Assembly: GCA_013350335.1 (NCBI GenBank)
Contig: CM023534.1
Coordinates: 15,394,802 to 15,458,801, forward strand
Length of the DNA: 64,000 nucleotides
Direction: 5' to 3'
Source: Chimonanthus salicifolius
Taxonomy: Eukaryota; Streptophyta; Magnoliopsida; Laurales; Calycanthaceae
The translations under genes and the position numbers were made by a program. The notes beneath the pieces are model-generated. The model ran no database searches, was not told where the DNA came from, and saw nothing but the letters and a program-made list of their open reading frames with translations. Each line of letters starts with the position of its first letter. The first letter of the stretch is position 1. Below, piece after piece: positions 31,314-45,300 of this stretch.

Positions 31314-34300
31314 CAATCATTATAGGACAACAATATCTTCATACGGTATTACATCTTATTAGTAGAAAGGATTTCACACTTTTACATAGAATTTTGCTTT
31401 GAACCCAAGTCAAGTTAGAATACATAATCAATTTATTTAAGAGTTGGTTGAGTTAGGATTTAATTCAATTCTCTTAATCCGATTTAAATCAACTAATCAA
31501 AATTAGAGAAATATGAAATTTCATGCAGAAATCGAAGCTGAAATCTAAAACAAATAATTCATTAATTCATGGTACTAGTTTGGGATTGATTCGAAGATCG
31601 AAAGTGGATTTGAAGACCCGAATAACGACCGAAGCCCTCAAACAACACTTGAATAAAATTCACCAAATTCTCAAATTTGGGAGAAGAGATATTTTTTCCA
31701 AAAAAATATTTTATCCTAATGGCTGAAATTTGAATTCTAAAAGAGTTTTAAATAATAAAATTAAGGGCAAAAGACCTTTCTACTCTTTCTAAAATAAGCC
31801 TATTAAAATTAGAACTAAAACCTTGTCAAAATCTTTCCCAATTTGACATGCTCATGTGGAAGCCAACTAGGTTACATGTGGACCAATAAGAAATAAGAAA
31901 AATGCCATTGGGATGCCACATGATTGGTCCCACAAGCTTATTCGAAAAATACTCTAAAAAAATGTCCAAAAATACCAAATGGATGAGATAAGCCTTCATC
32001 GACCTTCTCATTACACTCCACACTTTTTTTGCTTCCCAAATCCATGCAAAACTCGTTGGAAGGAGACGTTTTAGGGGTTTGGACGATGGAAAAGAGAAAA
32101 AGAATTTGTGGAGAGAGGTTTTAGACCTTTCCACGTTGGAAGGATTTTGGGGTTTCTTGGACATTTTGGAGAGAAAACTTGGGAGAGAGGGTTGATTTTG
32201 GGTCTTGAGTATGGGTTAGGACTGAATCGGGTAGGGTTTTTGAGTCATTGGAGATGGATAATTGGGTTATTCTGTAGATGGGTCCAATATAAAAGTTCTG
32301 ATGATCCAAGTCCTATAAAATGATGAGTTAATTAGACGAGGTTCAAATAAGATGATTTTTTTCCTTCTAAATTTAGACAAAAAATAGATTAGACTATCAG
32401 ACCAATTACTTGGGTCAGGCCAGGTTGTGCAATTCGAGTCAGCAACTTAAATCGGATCAAGTCGGACTCAATAATTTTTTATATAGATTGAATTGAGTTT
32501 ATTAAAATCCGACCCTAAGTCACCCAAATTTCAGCCTTAATCTAAATGGTTATTTTGTCTTCAATTCCCATCCACGGTTTTAAACAGTAATCGTGGATTT
32601 CATTTTTGCGGATCTAATGGTATTCATGTTAAGAGCGCAAATTAACACTTGCGCCCTGATGTGCATGTAATCCTCTTATTATTTAATGGTCAAATCTATG
32701 AAAGGTTAAAAATCCATAAAGATTTCTTAATTCTTGGATAATCTGATCAGCAAAAGATAGAAGCTCATGAGGCAAGCGTATTGAGAGTCAAGCCAACCCA
32801 AATTTGCTTTTGATATTTGAGATGGTATAGATCACATGCTCTTATTCACTCTATTCAATTTCATTTAGAAGAAGAACTCTACAGAGATCATACCAATTCA
32901 TATCAAAGAATGACATGTTTAATTAAGGCTGATCAAAGAGACATGGATCAACTAAATGATATTTCATTTATCAATTAAAGTTATGGATTTTCATTTCATG
33001 AGAGATAATATGGGATCCATAGTAGGTGAGAAAATCACCCATTTGATCGAGCATGCTATTAAATGATCTCTTCCTTTGGAGAAGCCCATAAATTTTTATG
33101 ATTTGATAAAATCAATTATGAAAAAACTTACTCGCTTAATTTGAAAATTGAAATTTTATCGAGTTTGATTGAAATTTTGTTTACCTTCCAAAAATTGCAG
33201 TTAAGTTCGACTTTCAATTTTTCATAACTTTGCCTGCGATTATCTCATGATCCATAGATATTCCGAGGATGCTCTAAAAGAGACTTTGATAAACCTAGTA
33301 GTCTCAATATTTATATGTATTATATGCAATTTACTAAATTTAGACTTACTATAAATAGTAATTACTATTATAGTAAGAACTCTCTAGTATGTGTACAATA
33401 TGGTTTTCCACTCTATTTAGAGTAGGATACGACGCCTACTAGTATAAATAGAGATCGAAGCGGAAAGATTTTCCACATCTTATGATTGAATTTGAGATTA
33501 TTTAAGAGTTGAAATTTGAAAAAAAAAATGATAAAAATAATTCAAAGTGGTCATTCTTTAGGAGAAAATTATTAGATCTTATTTTCCATATTTCTGAAAA
33601 TTTTGGGATTTTTTTCATAATATTTTAAATTCTCAAATTTGTAGTTTCAAAATCATATTTGAATATCTAAATGACCATGAAATAATGATACAATTACATA
33701 GAAATGAAGGCCACCATTTTCTTGATTTTCTGTTATTTTTTTGGATTTTTTTGAGAAAATAAAAAATAAAATTTGGAGGAGAGATAATATATATCAGCCT
33801 CTAATTTATAAGCCCCTTATTATGTCTTATATCAAGTTATTAAAAAAAATATTGTTTTCTTATTGTCTTTTGGAAATTGAATGGGGATATGTTTTTATTT
33901 TGTCATTTATTTTATTATAATAAATTAAAAATAAAAGATACAATAAAATAAAAAAAAATATTTACCATTTTTAAATCAATTTCCTTATTTTTGTGGGGAA
34001 GAGTGTTATAATCACACGTCAAGCAAACTGATTTAGTATTCATTAGTGACTGCAGGAAAAGGAAGTCTGAATGGAAATATTATAATTAGAAATAGGTTTA
34101 ACTTAGTAATTGTGTATGCTTAATAGTCTTGAGGTGTCTCTGTGGGACTCACATACATGGAGTTAGGTGGTGGAGTCAAATGTACTTAAAAAGTATTTTT
34201 AATGACGTCTGTTAATGAAAAAATTCATTAAATTTAATTTTTTTAAATTAACAATAAAGATAAGAATAATTTAAATGAAAAGTGATATCAGATATTATAA

Positions 34301-36500
34301 TTAATATTAAAAAATAAACCTTAAACTTTTTTTTTTTTAATTTACATATGAGAAATCATATAAAACTCAGCGTAAAACCTCCACATATGAGTCCACTGCC
34401 CTTAGAACACGTCAAAGTTAAAGTGATGGGAGTTCGAATCCAAAAACTTTTATCTTTCATATTATTATTATTGTTGTTGTTTTGATTATCATGCACTTAG
34501 TCTCTTGGTAATGAAAAATTATCCCCAAAATCATATTACTTTGGTAGTGGTCCTCCACAGTATTAATTATTCTTGTCGTTTTGATCATTATGCATTAGAC
34601 TTCTCATCAATTAATAATTTGTCCTTACTCTCAAAGTAGCAGAAAGAATAAAGTGCACTCAACCATTATGCAAAGCCAAGAGGCTGTTATGATGAAATTG
34701 TGTATTTGAAAATTTTAAATTAATTTTTTTAATATAAATGTTTATAAAACGATAAATTACTTTATGAAACGCTTCGTAATGACCCCATGTCGTGGCTTGC
34801 AAGAGACTCTATACACCGAGCATTTTACCTAATCTTCATATTCAGAAGAGATGGAAGCCTTAAGTTTCTTCATCATAAAAAAATTGATAAACACTAATCA
34901 CTCTTCTCACGTGATAGATTTAGTAGAGGTAGGTTTGCAACATGTACATTAAAAAATTATACGGTGAGTCAGGCTGAGTCGGCTTTCATTATGGTTGTTG
35001 CACCAATTACATGATTTTTAATTTTATGTTATAAAGAGATCCTTTGAGATTTATGAATATATTAAAGGAATATTTTCTCGTGTCTAAGATTCTCCACAAC
35101 AACTTTCTATTTTTGTAAATTACTTTAGTTGTCATGATCTCTAATCATAGACTATAGATTGGTTATTTTCCTTCATTGCATATTGTAACATGTATAATAA
35201 GACATTTTTCGATATTCTTCATAGTCTTTGAGCTAGAAGATCTAACCTTGGATTACTCGTTATCTCAACCCTCTCTCTATGAATTTTTTGCTTGTTTTTC
35301 TAAGAAAATCAATTACATAGAGAAATTATATTTGGATTTGATCTACATTGTTTGACAAGCACGGTAAAATCTAATGTTGTGTTGGCTCCAGGAGATGTAA
35401 CATTTCTTTGTATTAAAAATTTTATTTTCATTAAAAGTAAAAGAAATATCATCTTGATCGAGTGAGGAAAACCTTCATCTTTTCTCCTTAAATTTTTTAT
35501 TTCGTGCACCTTCCTTCCCTTCCATTTCATGGAAGAAGAGGAAATTATTTAATTTTTCATCTTGTGAATATCCATAAGAAAAAAGAGAAAATAGTTTATT
35601 TTTTTAATCTTTATTTTTATCCATTAGAAAATGAAAAATAACATTGAGGAATGCTTTCTCATCTCCATGAACTCTTTTCTCAATTTGTATCCCTTCTATC
35701 ATTGGTAGGTAAGATTGTCTTTTGAAGTTGGTATCAACAGATATGGATAATCTCTTGAAGGTCCAATTCAACCCACACCATGTTTCTACTTGGATTATGT
35801 GTTTGTGGGGTCATAACCGACTCTTTTCCTATCTTTTGATCCTTATCTAATGATGACCACGACTGATGACAACGACGACAACAACAACAAGGACAATGAT
35901 TTAGAAAAGGGAAAGCATTAGGATGTGGGACAATAGAGTAACTGAGTTGAGTCTAAAAATTATATATTTCTTGATTTCACCTGCATATATATACGAATAT
36001 GAATTTTGAAATTGTCTTCAAAATACTTGTCCAATTCATATTAAAGTATTATAAAATATATTGAAAATGAATGAGATCACATGGACTCCTAATCTTATAT
36101 AGAGAGTTATTTAAAAAATATAAATATTTCAAATGAGATAACTAAAATGAGACGGAGAGAGTATTATTTAGAGAAATGAACAATTGCATCAAATTGACTA
36201 TAAAATTAGTTCTTATATTTTAACCATTGATCGTAAAATATTTGAATTTTTTAAATTTAAAATTTCATCAATAGAAAATAGAAATATATACTCCTCCAAA
36301 ATAATATGGGCTCTATCTAATTTTGATTTGAACTCAACAAGATTTGATTTAAATTTTTAATGTGCCATTAAACAATTCAAGAATTCTCTTAATACAAACT
36401 AAGACACTATCTTATCCATAGTTATCGTCTTCGAATTTTAATTTTTTTTTTTATAAATGTCGGTATTATTATAATTTTCTTTTTAAAAAATAATGAGTAT
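31314..36500. other. Gene-free intergenic region of about 5.2 kb
   Basis: No supported gene. Frames at 31523-31726, 31826-32164 (minus), 32108-32323 and 35309-35530 (minus) have no motif. A stretch at 32370-32530 is related to the tandem repeat at 5383-5584. TTCGAATCC and neighbouring words at about 34435 could be a SINE B box but no full element is definable. The rest is AT-rich. Confidence 0.4.
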
Positions 36501-36669
36501 TAATGACGTATCAGCTAACGCTTGCTTCGTCGAATTTTAAACTGGCAATCTTTGCGAGTGTCCGGCGGAAGAGTGCGCTTGGACGCTACGTGAGGGCGTA
36601 CTTAACACTCCCGCGTAAGCTAGCGTCCTCCGAACGATGATTTAAATAGTGACAGCATTCTCACTCCAT
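36501..36669 (+). promoter_or_regulatory. Core promoter of the arabinofuranosidase gene (inferred)
   Basis: A sharply GC-richer island in an AT-rich background, with ACGT cores (ATGACGTATC near 36513, GCTACGTGAG near 36586), a TATA-like TTTAAATAG at 36641-36649 and a CT-rich initiator region (CAGTCTCTCTCTCTC) at about 36675-36690. Transcription start is inferred near 36670. These are sequence-context arguments only. Confidence 0.5.
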
Positions 36670-36734
36670 TTTCCAGTCTCTCTCTCTCTAAATTCCAATC
36701 CGTGAGAAACAAGAAAGAATTTTTCCCTTTTTAG
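36670..36734 (+). other. Non-coding first exon of the arabinofuranosidase gene (inferred)
   Basis: CT-rich leader without ATG, ending in a good donor, CTTTTTAG|GTAACTTCG, with the intron from 36735. Joined to the next exon at 39352 (acceptor CTACACCAG) it gives a leader interrupted by an intron of about 2.6 kb. No other promoter-like island lies between here and the coding start. Confidence 0.55.
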
Positions 36735-39351
36735 GTAACTTCGATCTCTATCAACCAATGCTTCTGCTTACTACTCATTTCTATTCATGAATTTCTCCCG
36801 CTCACCAATTTATTTGAATATATCGCCCCTTTTCCCGATCAAGAACAGTGTAATTTTGATTCTTTTGCCAACCTTTGATTTGTTTCTTTCGCTCAATTTT
36901 GTTCTTTTTCGTTTTTAATTGATTGCTACATTCTTGTGCTATTTCTATTTAGAAATATCTGGACAATCGTTATCTTAATATGCCTGAGTGGTTACCACTT
37001 TAAGTGACAGAGCTTCGAATTCCTATATTATTAGCATTGTTAGTGTTTTTGTGTTTTCTATTTAGTTCTTGTCATCATTTTGCAGTTTTGAGATATTAAT
37101 GAGCTTTTATTTCTATAATTATGTGCCCAGTTTTGGAGAATGTTGAATTTTGGAGTAAAGATTCTCTGAACTGCCTGTTCCAGGGAATTTCCTTAAAAGA
37201 GACTTGGAATCATAAAATGATATGTGGCATGCTAGTGTGGTCCTTTGAAACAAGGGATGGTTATAGATTAGTCAATGAAATGAAAATCTGCTCCACAGCA
37301 CAGTGGTAGTTGTCCAATCTACAATACTGTTGTAGCAATTATTAATTTGGATTGGATGGACAGCAATTTCTGGTTTAGGTGATTTTTGATACATCGATTA
37401 ATCCATATCTCTACTTCTACACTTGGTGCATTGGATCTACAAACATGCTAGTTGTCACTGTAGGTCTGTAAAGGTCTCACCCTGCGAAACTCTTTAAGAC
37501 TGAGAGGTCCGAAGGATCCGAGCTCTGAAATTTGATATATTTCAATATTTGGGTAAAAATTCAAGGTGAATTAGTCTTTCAAAATAATTTCAGCAACTTC
37601 TACATGGCTGAAATGACCAATTCACTCTTGATTTTGTATATGTGGTAACCCACTGAGTGGTGGCACTATAAATTGACTAATGCTAAGGATCCCTTACTCA
37701 TTATACACATGCAGCTCTAGCATAAACCTGGGCTTAAAAGCCCGAGGTGCTCTTACAGGCCATGTTGCGGGTGAGTCTCACCCCATAACAAAAAAAATGG
37801 GATGGATGGATGGATAGATTATCATAGAGACTGTTAAAATATCTGAAATGAGATCCATATAGTCATGTTAGCCATTATTTTTTTTAAATAGAAAACCGTT
37901 TTGGATAAATATTTTTACCTATCATGACCAATCCAACAGTGAAGATCATCAAATGGACATCAACCAAGATTGGATCTAAATCTAACGAAGAAAATAACAT
38001 TCTTAGAAATTGTATTCATTATTAAGTGGGCCCCATATGGGACTGCACATTCTGGCAGACATCTTCCCGGCCATCATACACTGCTGAGTTCTTGTTTCAG
38101 CAGAATTCCATTGTGGCGGGGCCCTTTAACTGGATGCTTTTATTTTGTTTTATTTTATTTTACTATGGGGAATTTTTAACCATCCATTTACAGGTTGATA
38201 ATTAGACAATTGTTGTTGTAAAATGAGATTTGTTCTAATAGTAGCTACCTTCACTCCAATATAAAACAGCAATTGCCGGTTGGTTTATTGGAAATGGTCA
38301 AATTTCATTGAGGATTTCTTGTATGTCATACTCCACTTTTTAATGGGCTGCTTCAGAGGGATAGGGTCCACTCTTTGAAGCCAGTTACTTGTGCAATGCA
38401 TATGAAATCACTTTGATTTCTTACCTATTAAATTTATGGGACCTATCTGATCGTCCTAACCTTTGATGTTAGACTGCAAAAGTTTAACAGTCTGAGAACA
38501 AATATGTTAAATTCAATGGTGAAGAGCACTTAGATGGATGTCTCAAGGGGTCTTCTAACAATTCACAGAATAGTAAACTTTATGGAGGACTGGGATTAGC
38601 AAAAAAGTGGCCCACCCTCTCATTCGTAAAGGTATATGTACTCAAGGAATTTTTGAGAAAATTCATTTTGCAATACATGCTATGTTGGATTACACTATCA
38701 ATGAGATATGGGCCAAATTCTCCTTGATGAAGCAATGCCAGCAATTGTTTGGTGGGATTTTTCCTCTTTTGCATAGACTGTCCTCTATATTTTTCTTAGG
38801 GCCCTTCCATCTTCAGCAGGGAGATTGCTTGTAGCTCATAGTATCTCTGAAAAGAGGAGCAAGTGGGACTTGAAGATGTTTGTGAAAGAGATGTATGACA
38901 TTCTAAAACAGTTCCAGGCAATGACTTTAAAGAACTGTCCAGAATCAGCCGCCAATACAGTAGCTTAGAAGCTGACAAAATGGCCACACCAAAGCTACAC
39001 ATTATCTGAGGGAGATATTCCTGAAGAGCTGCTTTCTACAGATCATAAAGATTCCCTTCCTTCCAACCCAACACCAATCCCCCCTTCCTTCCCAAATCAA
39101 CTATAAATCCTGCTTAGTACAAGCTCTGTTCAAGTCCAGCAAACCATCTTCTAGTTCCATTGAATAATCAGTCTGCTGCTGTTGTTTTGGCTTCATTATA
39201 TGAAATTGTCTGTAAATTGCACAATTTTGTCATCATAGAATTTTTTTGGATCTTCATGGAACTTTTATATATTCTCTGTTTTGTATTATCATGTTGATTG
39301 GTAGTGTACTGGTATGTAACTGAATTTGCTTCTGACCTTCTTCTACACCAG
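36735..39351 (+). other. Leader intron of the arabinofuranosidase gene
   Basis: 2617 bp by the model above. It contains MITE-like stretches (37840-38160 and 38270-38520, with words such as GGGCCCCATATGGGAC and CAACCAAGATTGGATC), and at 36979-37025 a tRNA-like sequence (GCCTGAGTGGTTACC...GAGCTTCGAATTCC) that may be a SINE head. No gene is visible within it. Confidence 0.45.
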
Positions 39352-39364
39352 TGTCCGAGGCTAG

Positions 39365-39373
39365 ATGCAGTGA
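39365..39373 (+). promoter_or_regulatory. Two-codon upstream ORF in the leader
   Basis: ATG CAG TGA in the leader exon, ending seven bases before the main start ATG at 39381. Its start context is AGATGC. It would lie in the mature mRNA if the exon begins at 39352. Such minimal upstream frames can lower or condition translation; whether this one does is inference. Confidence 0.5.
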
Positions 39374-39380
39374 GGAAACT

Positions 39381-42300
39381 ATGGGTTTTTATCAGGATTC
39401 TATCAGCATTCTGCTTTGTGCTTTTTGTGCACTTTGCTCTTTGCATTGGAGTTCTGTTTTGGGAATAGAGGCAAATCAGACTGCTAAACTAACAGTTGAC
39501 GCTTCAGGAAAATGGAGCCGGCCTATTCCTGATACACTGTTTGGTATATTTTTTGAGGTGAATGATCAACTTCTTTTTGTAGCAATTTTCAGTTATATTC
39601 GTGGTTGGAAATGTGTTTGTTTACAATGTCTCCATGCAGTACAAGATGTGATGGTATAATATGTATTCCTTATGCACACATGTGCAGGTGCACATTGGTG
39701 CTATGGGTCCCCTTAGATGCATGGCAAAACAAGAGGATAAATGGTTGAGATGTCTATGCATGGATTTGAGGTCCAGAAAATCACCTTGTTGGATTTGTCT
39801 AGGTATGGTTTCTAAGGCCCCAAAGATCAAAGGTGAAAATAGGGCTGGAAAACCTAGGTTTTAGTCCAACAGAGGGTGTCAAACATGGAAACTCTTGAAT
39901 ATTGGAAGGGGGTTGTAGTCATTTTTTTCTAAACCCAAGTGGGACCAGAAAGAAATAGATATATAGATCAGACAAGGCCCCATGGCTCATAACATCACAT
40001 ATATGGTGGTGGTACAAAATTATTTAGACATGGGCAATGGAAGAACCAAGCTCCAAAGTCCATTGGGTTAGTAAACTCGTAATGGACGAATGAAAACCTC
40101 ATGGTTATCAAATGATCCTATCCGTCTAAATGTTGGCCCTCTTTTTTTTTTTTTCCAGCCACCCAGTTACCAAACCATCGATGGGACAGTTAAGCATCAT
40201 TTATCAAAGTCATTGTCGTCATCATCACTACCTCTTTAATGATCATAAAATCAACACAATTCTTCCAAACCATAACAAGTCTAGATTGAGGCTCAACAAA
40301 GGGATGGATCAGGATGATTTTGGACCCATTTTCTTTGAACTTTTATGGCTATCAATTTTGCAGGAGAATGGAAATATATTGTGATGGTCTAATAATGTAT
40401 TTTTTGCTTGATGGCCTGTGATTAGCATGTTGGGCAGAATGATGGTATTTATCTTTGGTTGGACAGCCAGAGTGTCTAAATGCATCTTAGCATTATAAAT
40501 CCTTCTAAATGCATCTTAGCATTATAATCCTTCTCCTAACAGAGCATTTTTGTCATTATTTACTGATGAAATTTTCTGGTTCTCTTTGAACTTTTCTTTC
40601 ATTCATGATCATGAATGTCAGTCAGTAGAAATGAATGTAATAGGGATAGTCTAAAGATAGTTTCCATAGATGACAAATTGAGAGAAACTCGTTTGAGATG
40701 GTATAGTCATGTCAGTAGAAGACCAAGTATAACCTCAGAATGTAGGGTGGAGAGGTTAGGGATTGAATGCACTAGGAGGAGAGGCCGGCCTTAGAAAACA
40801 TGGAGGGAAGGGATAAAAAGGGACATTTTAGAATGTGGAGCGACTAATGGTATGGTTTACAATAGGGCTAATTGGAGAAGAACTCGTAAAGCCGACCGCA
40901 GATAGATGGGGTAACTGGCTGATGATGATGAATGTCAGTGACTGCCCCCCCCCCCCCATCCAAAACAACAAACAAAAAAAAAAAATGGAAAATCTCTTGT
41001 GATACTCTGTTATCAAGAGACATTCCAGAAACTGTGTTTTTAGTAGAAATTTCAGACTCCAACATTGAGTAAGTTGGAAAATCGGAGCCTAGTAGTCTGA
41101 TTTTTCCATTGCTATTGCAACACTGCCTAGACTTCAGTCCAACAATGGGTGGGGAAGCCTTGAAAATTGGAATGCAGTTTCATTCATATCTCGGGACCAC
41201 AAAGAAATATACATGTAGATACAGACTTAGACAAGGTCCCATGGCTCATAAAATCATATGTATGGTGTCATGAATTCATTTAGACATGGACAATGCAAGA
41301 TACCAATCTCCACACTCCATTGGGTTTAGTACACTTGTAATGGACCTATGCAAATTTCATGCTTATCTAATGATCCTAGCCATCTAAATCTTGGTCCACT
41401 TTTTTTACACCTGTCCATTTACGAAGCCATTGATGGGACATTAGTAATCATTTATTGAAGTCATCATCATCACTACCTCTGTAATGATCATATAAGCAAA
41501 ATGATTCTTCCAGACCATAACAAGTCTAAATTGAGGCTCAACAAAGGATGGCTCAGGATGATTTTGGACCCTTTTTCTTTGAATACCTATGGACTATGGC
41601 CATCGTTTTTACAGGACAATGGCAATTTATATTGTCAGTCTTATAATTTAATTTTTGCTTGATGTCCTGTGAGTAGTAGCATGTTGGGTGGAAGGATGTT
41701 TTTTATCATTGGTTGTATGGCCAGAATGTCTAAATGCATCTCAGCATTATAACTCTTGCTCCTCATGGAGCATTCTTGTCATTATTTACTGCTGAAGTTT
41801 TTCTGATTCTCTCTGAACTTTTCTCTCATTCATGATCATGAATACAGTGACTGCTCTAAAAAAAGGAATAGAAATCTTGCTTGTGATACTTGTTCTCAAG
41901 AAACATTCAAGAAACCATGTTTTTAGTAGAATTTCCAGAATCCAACCTTGAGGAATTTTGAAAATCTGGGTTCCAGAAGTCTGGTTTTTTTTCCATTGCC
42001 ATTGCAGCACTTCCTTCTTTGCACTCAATGGGGACAAAAGAAAATGAAAAGCAAATTAAAGGAGATTTTCATAACTGAGTGATGCAGATTTAAAGGTCCC
42101 ATATTTTGTTGTAGAGTCAAAAGCCAAAGTCCCATCTATCTGGGGATGGTTGGCATTCCAGTAATCTATTCACGTAATGCTTAGATTCATCCATCACTTT
42201 AAGCTGCCCACATCAATAAAACAAAAATTGAAGAGAGAGAGAGAGAGAGGTGAACAAGAATGCTTTATACGATGCTATGCCATGAGCCTGGCATGGTGGG

Positions 42301-45300
42301 CCTGATTCAATAAGCCATGCAGAATTATATCCATTGAAACCTTATGTATATTAATAATGCTGGTTTGTGAATCTTGAGCCCATTTCTCTCTCTCTCTCTC
42401 TCTCTCTCTGTTTTGGGTAAGCTGCCAAACTGGCTGTTGGATATGTGTACAGAGTAGCACTAACGGCTTAAACTCTGGACTGATGTCTATGGAGATACCA
42501 AAGAGGCAGTGCCCAAACAATGCACCAAAGGTGTTAATGGTTTAGTAGGGTTGAGATGATATTTTCTATACTATAATGAAATAATAGATTATTCAATTAA
42601 TGTACCAACCCGTGTTTCTGTAAGATTTTATTAATGCCTAGTTTTTGTTTGCTAGAAAAAGAAGGAAAGAAAGGAGAGTTAAAAAAAAATCCCAATTTGT
42701 CTTGGTTTGCTACTGTGTTTTAAGTGAATTGGTAGAGTATCAAATTGTGTTTCTATGTAATATGGCTCATGCCTAGTTTTTGGTTTGGAAAAAAAGAGAG
42801 TCAGCATTAGCAGAGCAGTGCCAGATTAAGAATTAACTTTGTTCCATATCTTGAGTTGATTCAAATGTTGAATTCTATCTCCAGGAGATCAACCATGCAG
42901 GAGCAGGTGGTATATGGTCAGAGCTTGTGAGCAACAGAGGTAATGTACTCTGGAAACTTCATATTTTGTTAGGATCCCTATAATGAGTTTAATTTTAATT
43001 TGGAAACTTCATGCTATACATGCCACCAAATTCGTTTTCCCCATCTTTCTAGTTGTAAGAAAGCGCATGGGAGTGCTTGGTTTACTGAGATCAGATAATG
43101 AGGTTTATGATGTTGAAGTGATTGACCTTTGAAATAGATACTATACTACATATTTTGAACAGTCTCTCGGGCTTACTTGATACACGAGGCTTGCGGGTGG
43201 TTTCGTGTATCTGTAGATTAGTTTCACCTCCAATGTGGGGTGGGGACACCCATGTTATCCAAAAAAAAAGTGTCATATCACAGTTTCTATGCATGTTACA
43301 ATTTCATTAGAAAAAGAAGATTGACAGCTTATTTATGAAATCCAGTCCTCAGTGCTTTTTGGTTTTTAAGATGATCAAGTGGTTCCATTTCCAGGTTTTG
43401 AAGCTGGGGGGCCTAACACTCCGTCGAACATTGATCCTTGGTCCATAATTGGGAATGAATCATCAATTATTGTCTCAACTGATCGTTCATCATGTTTCAG
43501 TCGTAATAAAGTCGCACTTAGAATGGAAGTTCTTTGTGACAGTGATGGCTCTAACATCTGTCCAGGTGGTGGAGTTGGAATTTATAATCCTGGTTACTGG
43601 GGCATGGTATGAAATTTAATACTCTATTTGGTGAGGTTGTGCTCATCTTTTTTACTTTTTAGTTTTGGAGACTTTCATTCATTTCAATAAGATGGAATAG
43701 GTTTCATGCCCTCTACTTAATGACATATCCTTTGGTCTCAGTTATTTACCATTTTCCAAGAAGGCAATTTTCACACCTAATTTAAAGAATTCATTAGGAT
43801 CTGTTCAAGGCTATGAAATCTTAAGATATATTTTCTATGTTGAATTTGTGAGATCCAGAGTGCTTTATTTTGTGGCCAATCATGCAAATTTCTTATGGAA
43901 ATCTCTTTTTTCTGTAATATGCCAGAATATCGAACAAGGGGAGACATATAGAGTGATTCTGCATGTTAGAACACTAGAATCTGTGAACTTGGCTGTTTCA
44001 CTAACGAGCCCAGATGGATTACAAGAGCTAGCTACCGGGAACATAATGTGATTAAATTTTGTAGATTTAGTTGTGAAAATTTTATGATTTACGAATTGAT
44101 ACCTAAAATGTCATTCATCTATTCACTTCTTGTTCTGATTTTGTTCTCCTTGTTTCCTAAGGGCTGCTGCTTCAGATTTTTCCAACTGGACAAAGGTGGA
44201 ACTTCTGTTGGAAGCCAAAGGGACAGACCATATGTCAAGACTTCAGATAACAACTAACATAAAAGGAGTGTTTTGGTTTGATCAAGTGTCAGTGATGCCA
44301 TTGGACACTTACAAGGTATATTTTTGTCCTATTTATGTTATCTTGACTTGTTATTGGTTTTTCAAATTTTCTTTCCTTGTTTAGGGACATGGCTTCCGGA
44401 AAGATCTTGTTGCCATGCTTGCAGATCTAAAACCAAGATTTATGAGATTCCCAGGTATTATAATATGAGGCAAATTCAGCTTACCAGTTCTGTACTTCTA
44501 TACATTGATGATGAAACCCTTGGAATTATTACTACTATATATCTTGGATCTCTAGTTTTATGTGGAACACTAGTCACCAAAAGATTCATGAGTAATTAGC
44601 TTCCAAAAATAAGGGGTGCGGCTTTGCATTTATGGCCATTCATCATCCACATATATAACAGACTCCTACTGGCCATCCAATATTTTGTCAGATTTAGATG
44701 TAGTTAGAACTACTATTCTTATTTGAGAAATATGCCAAACACCCTCTCAGATTGCTCGGAGAAAATTTTGTTCAAGTTCTCATTTCCACCCAAATCAGCA
44801 AGTTATTACCGATGGTATTTTGGCAATGGAGTTATGAAAGTAATTCCTTTTACCACTAGAAAATGTTAATCAGATTCTGATTCTCGTTAAACTAATTTGT
44901 TATTAATTTACTCATAAGTTCATTTGTAGTGCTGCTTGTGGATATTGTCTACCCAATTACCTGAAGGATCCTACCTGGGAAAAGAAAGGACGGATATTTT
45001 AATGCCAAATTCCCAAATAGTAATCAGATCCAAATTTGAATCAAAGATGTCAAGATCTGATTAACACAAGGATCAAGTTTTGGGAGCATACTACCAAGGC
45101 TTATTACCTGATAAACCGGTTAACAATGTAACAGTTTCCTGAACTTCTAAGGTAATTTAGATATAATTTTAAATTTATATAGGAAATAATATATGCAAAA
45201 TATGAAAACCATAAAAGGTTTAATTCAAGCTGCAATCTTCTCACCTTTCTTTTATATTTGTGTAAATCCATACTAAGTAATTATAGGCAGGACTTGCGAT

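Noticed and set aside
31826..32164. 112-codon minus-strand frame
   Set aside because: No recognisable motif; the sequence has the look of non-coding repeat (CCACATGATTGGTCCCAC).
34370..34460. Possible SINE with a GAGTTCGAATCC-like B box
   Set aside because: No convincing A box or tail; left as a mention only.
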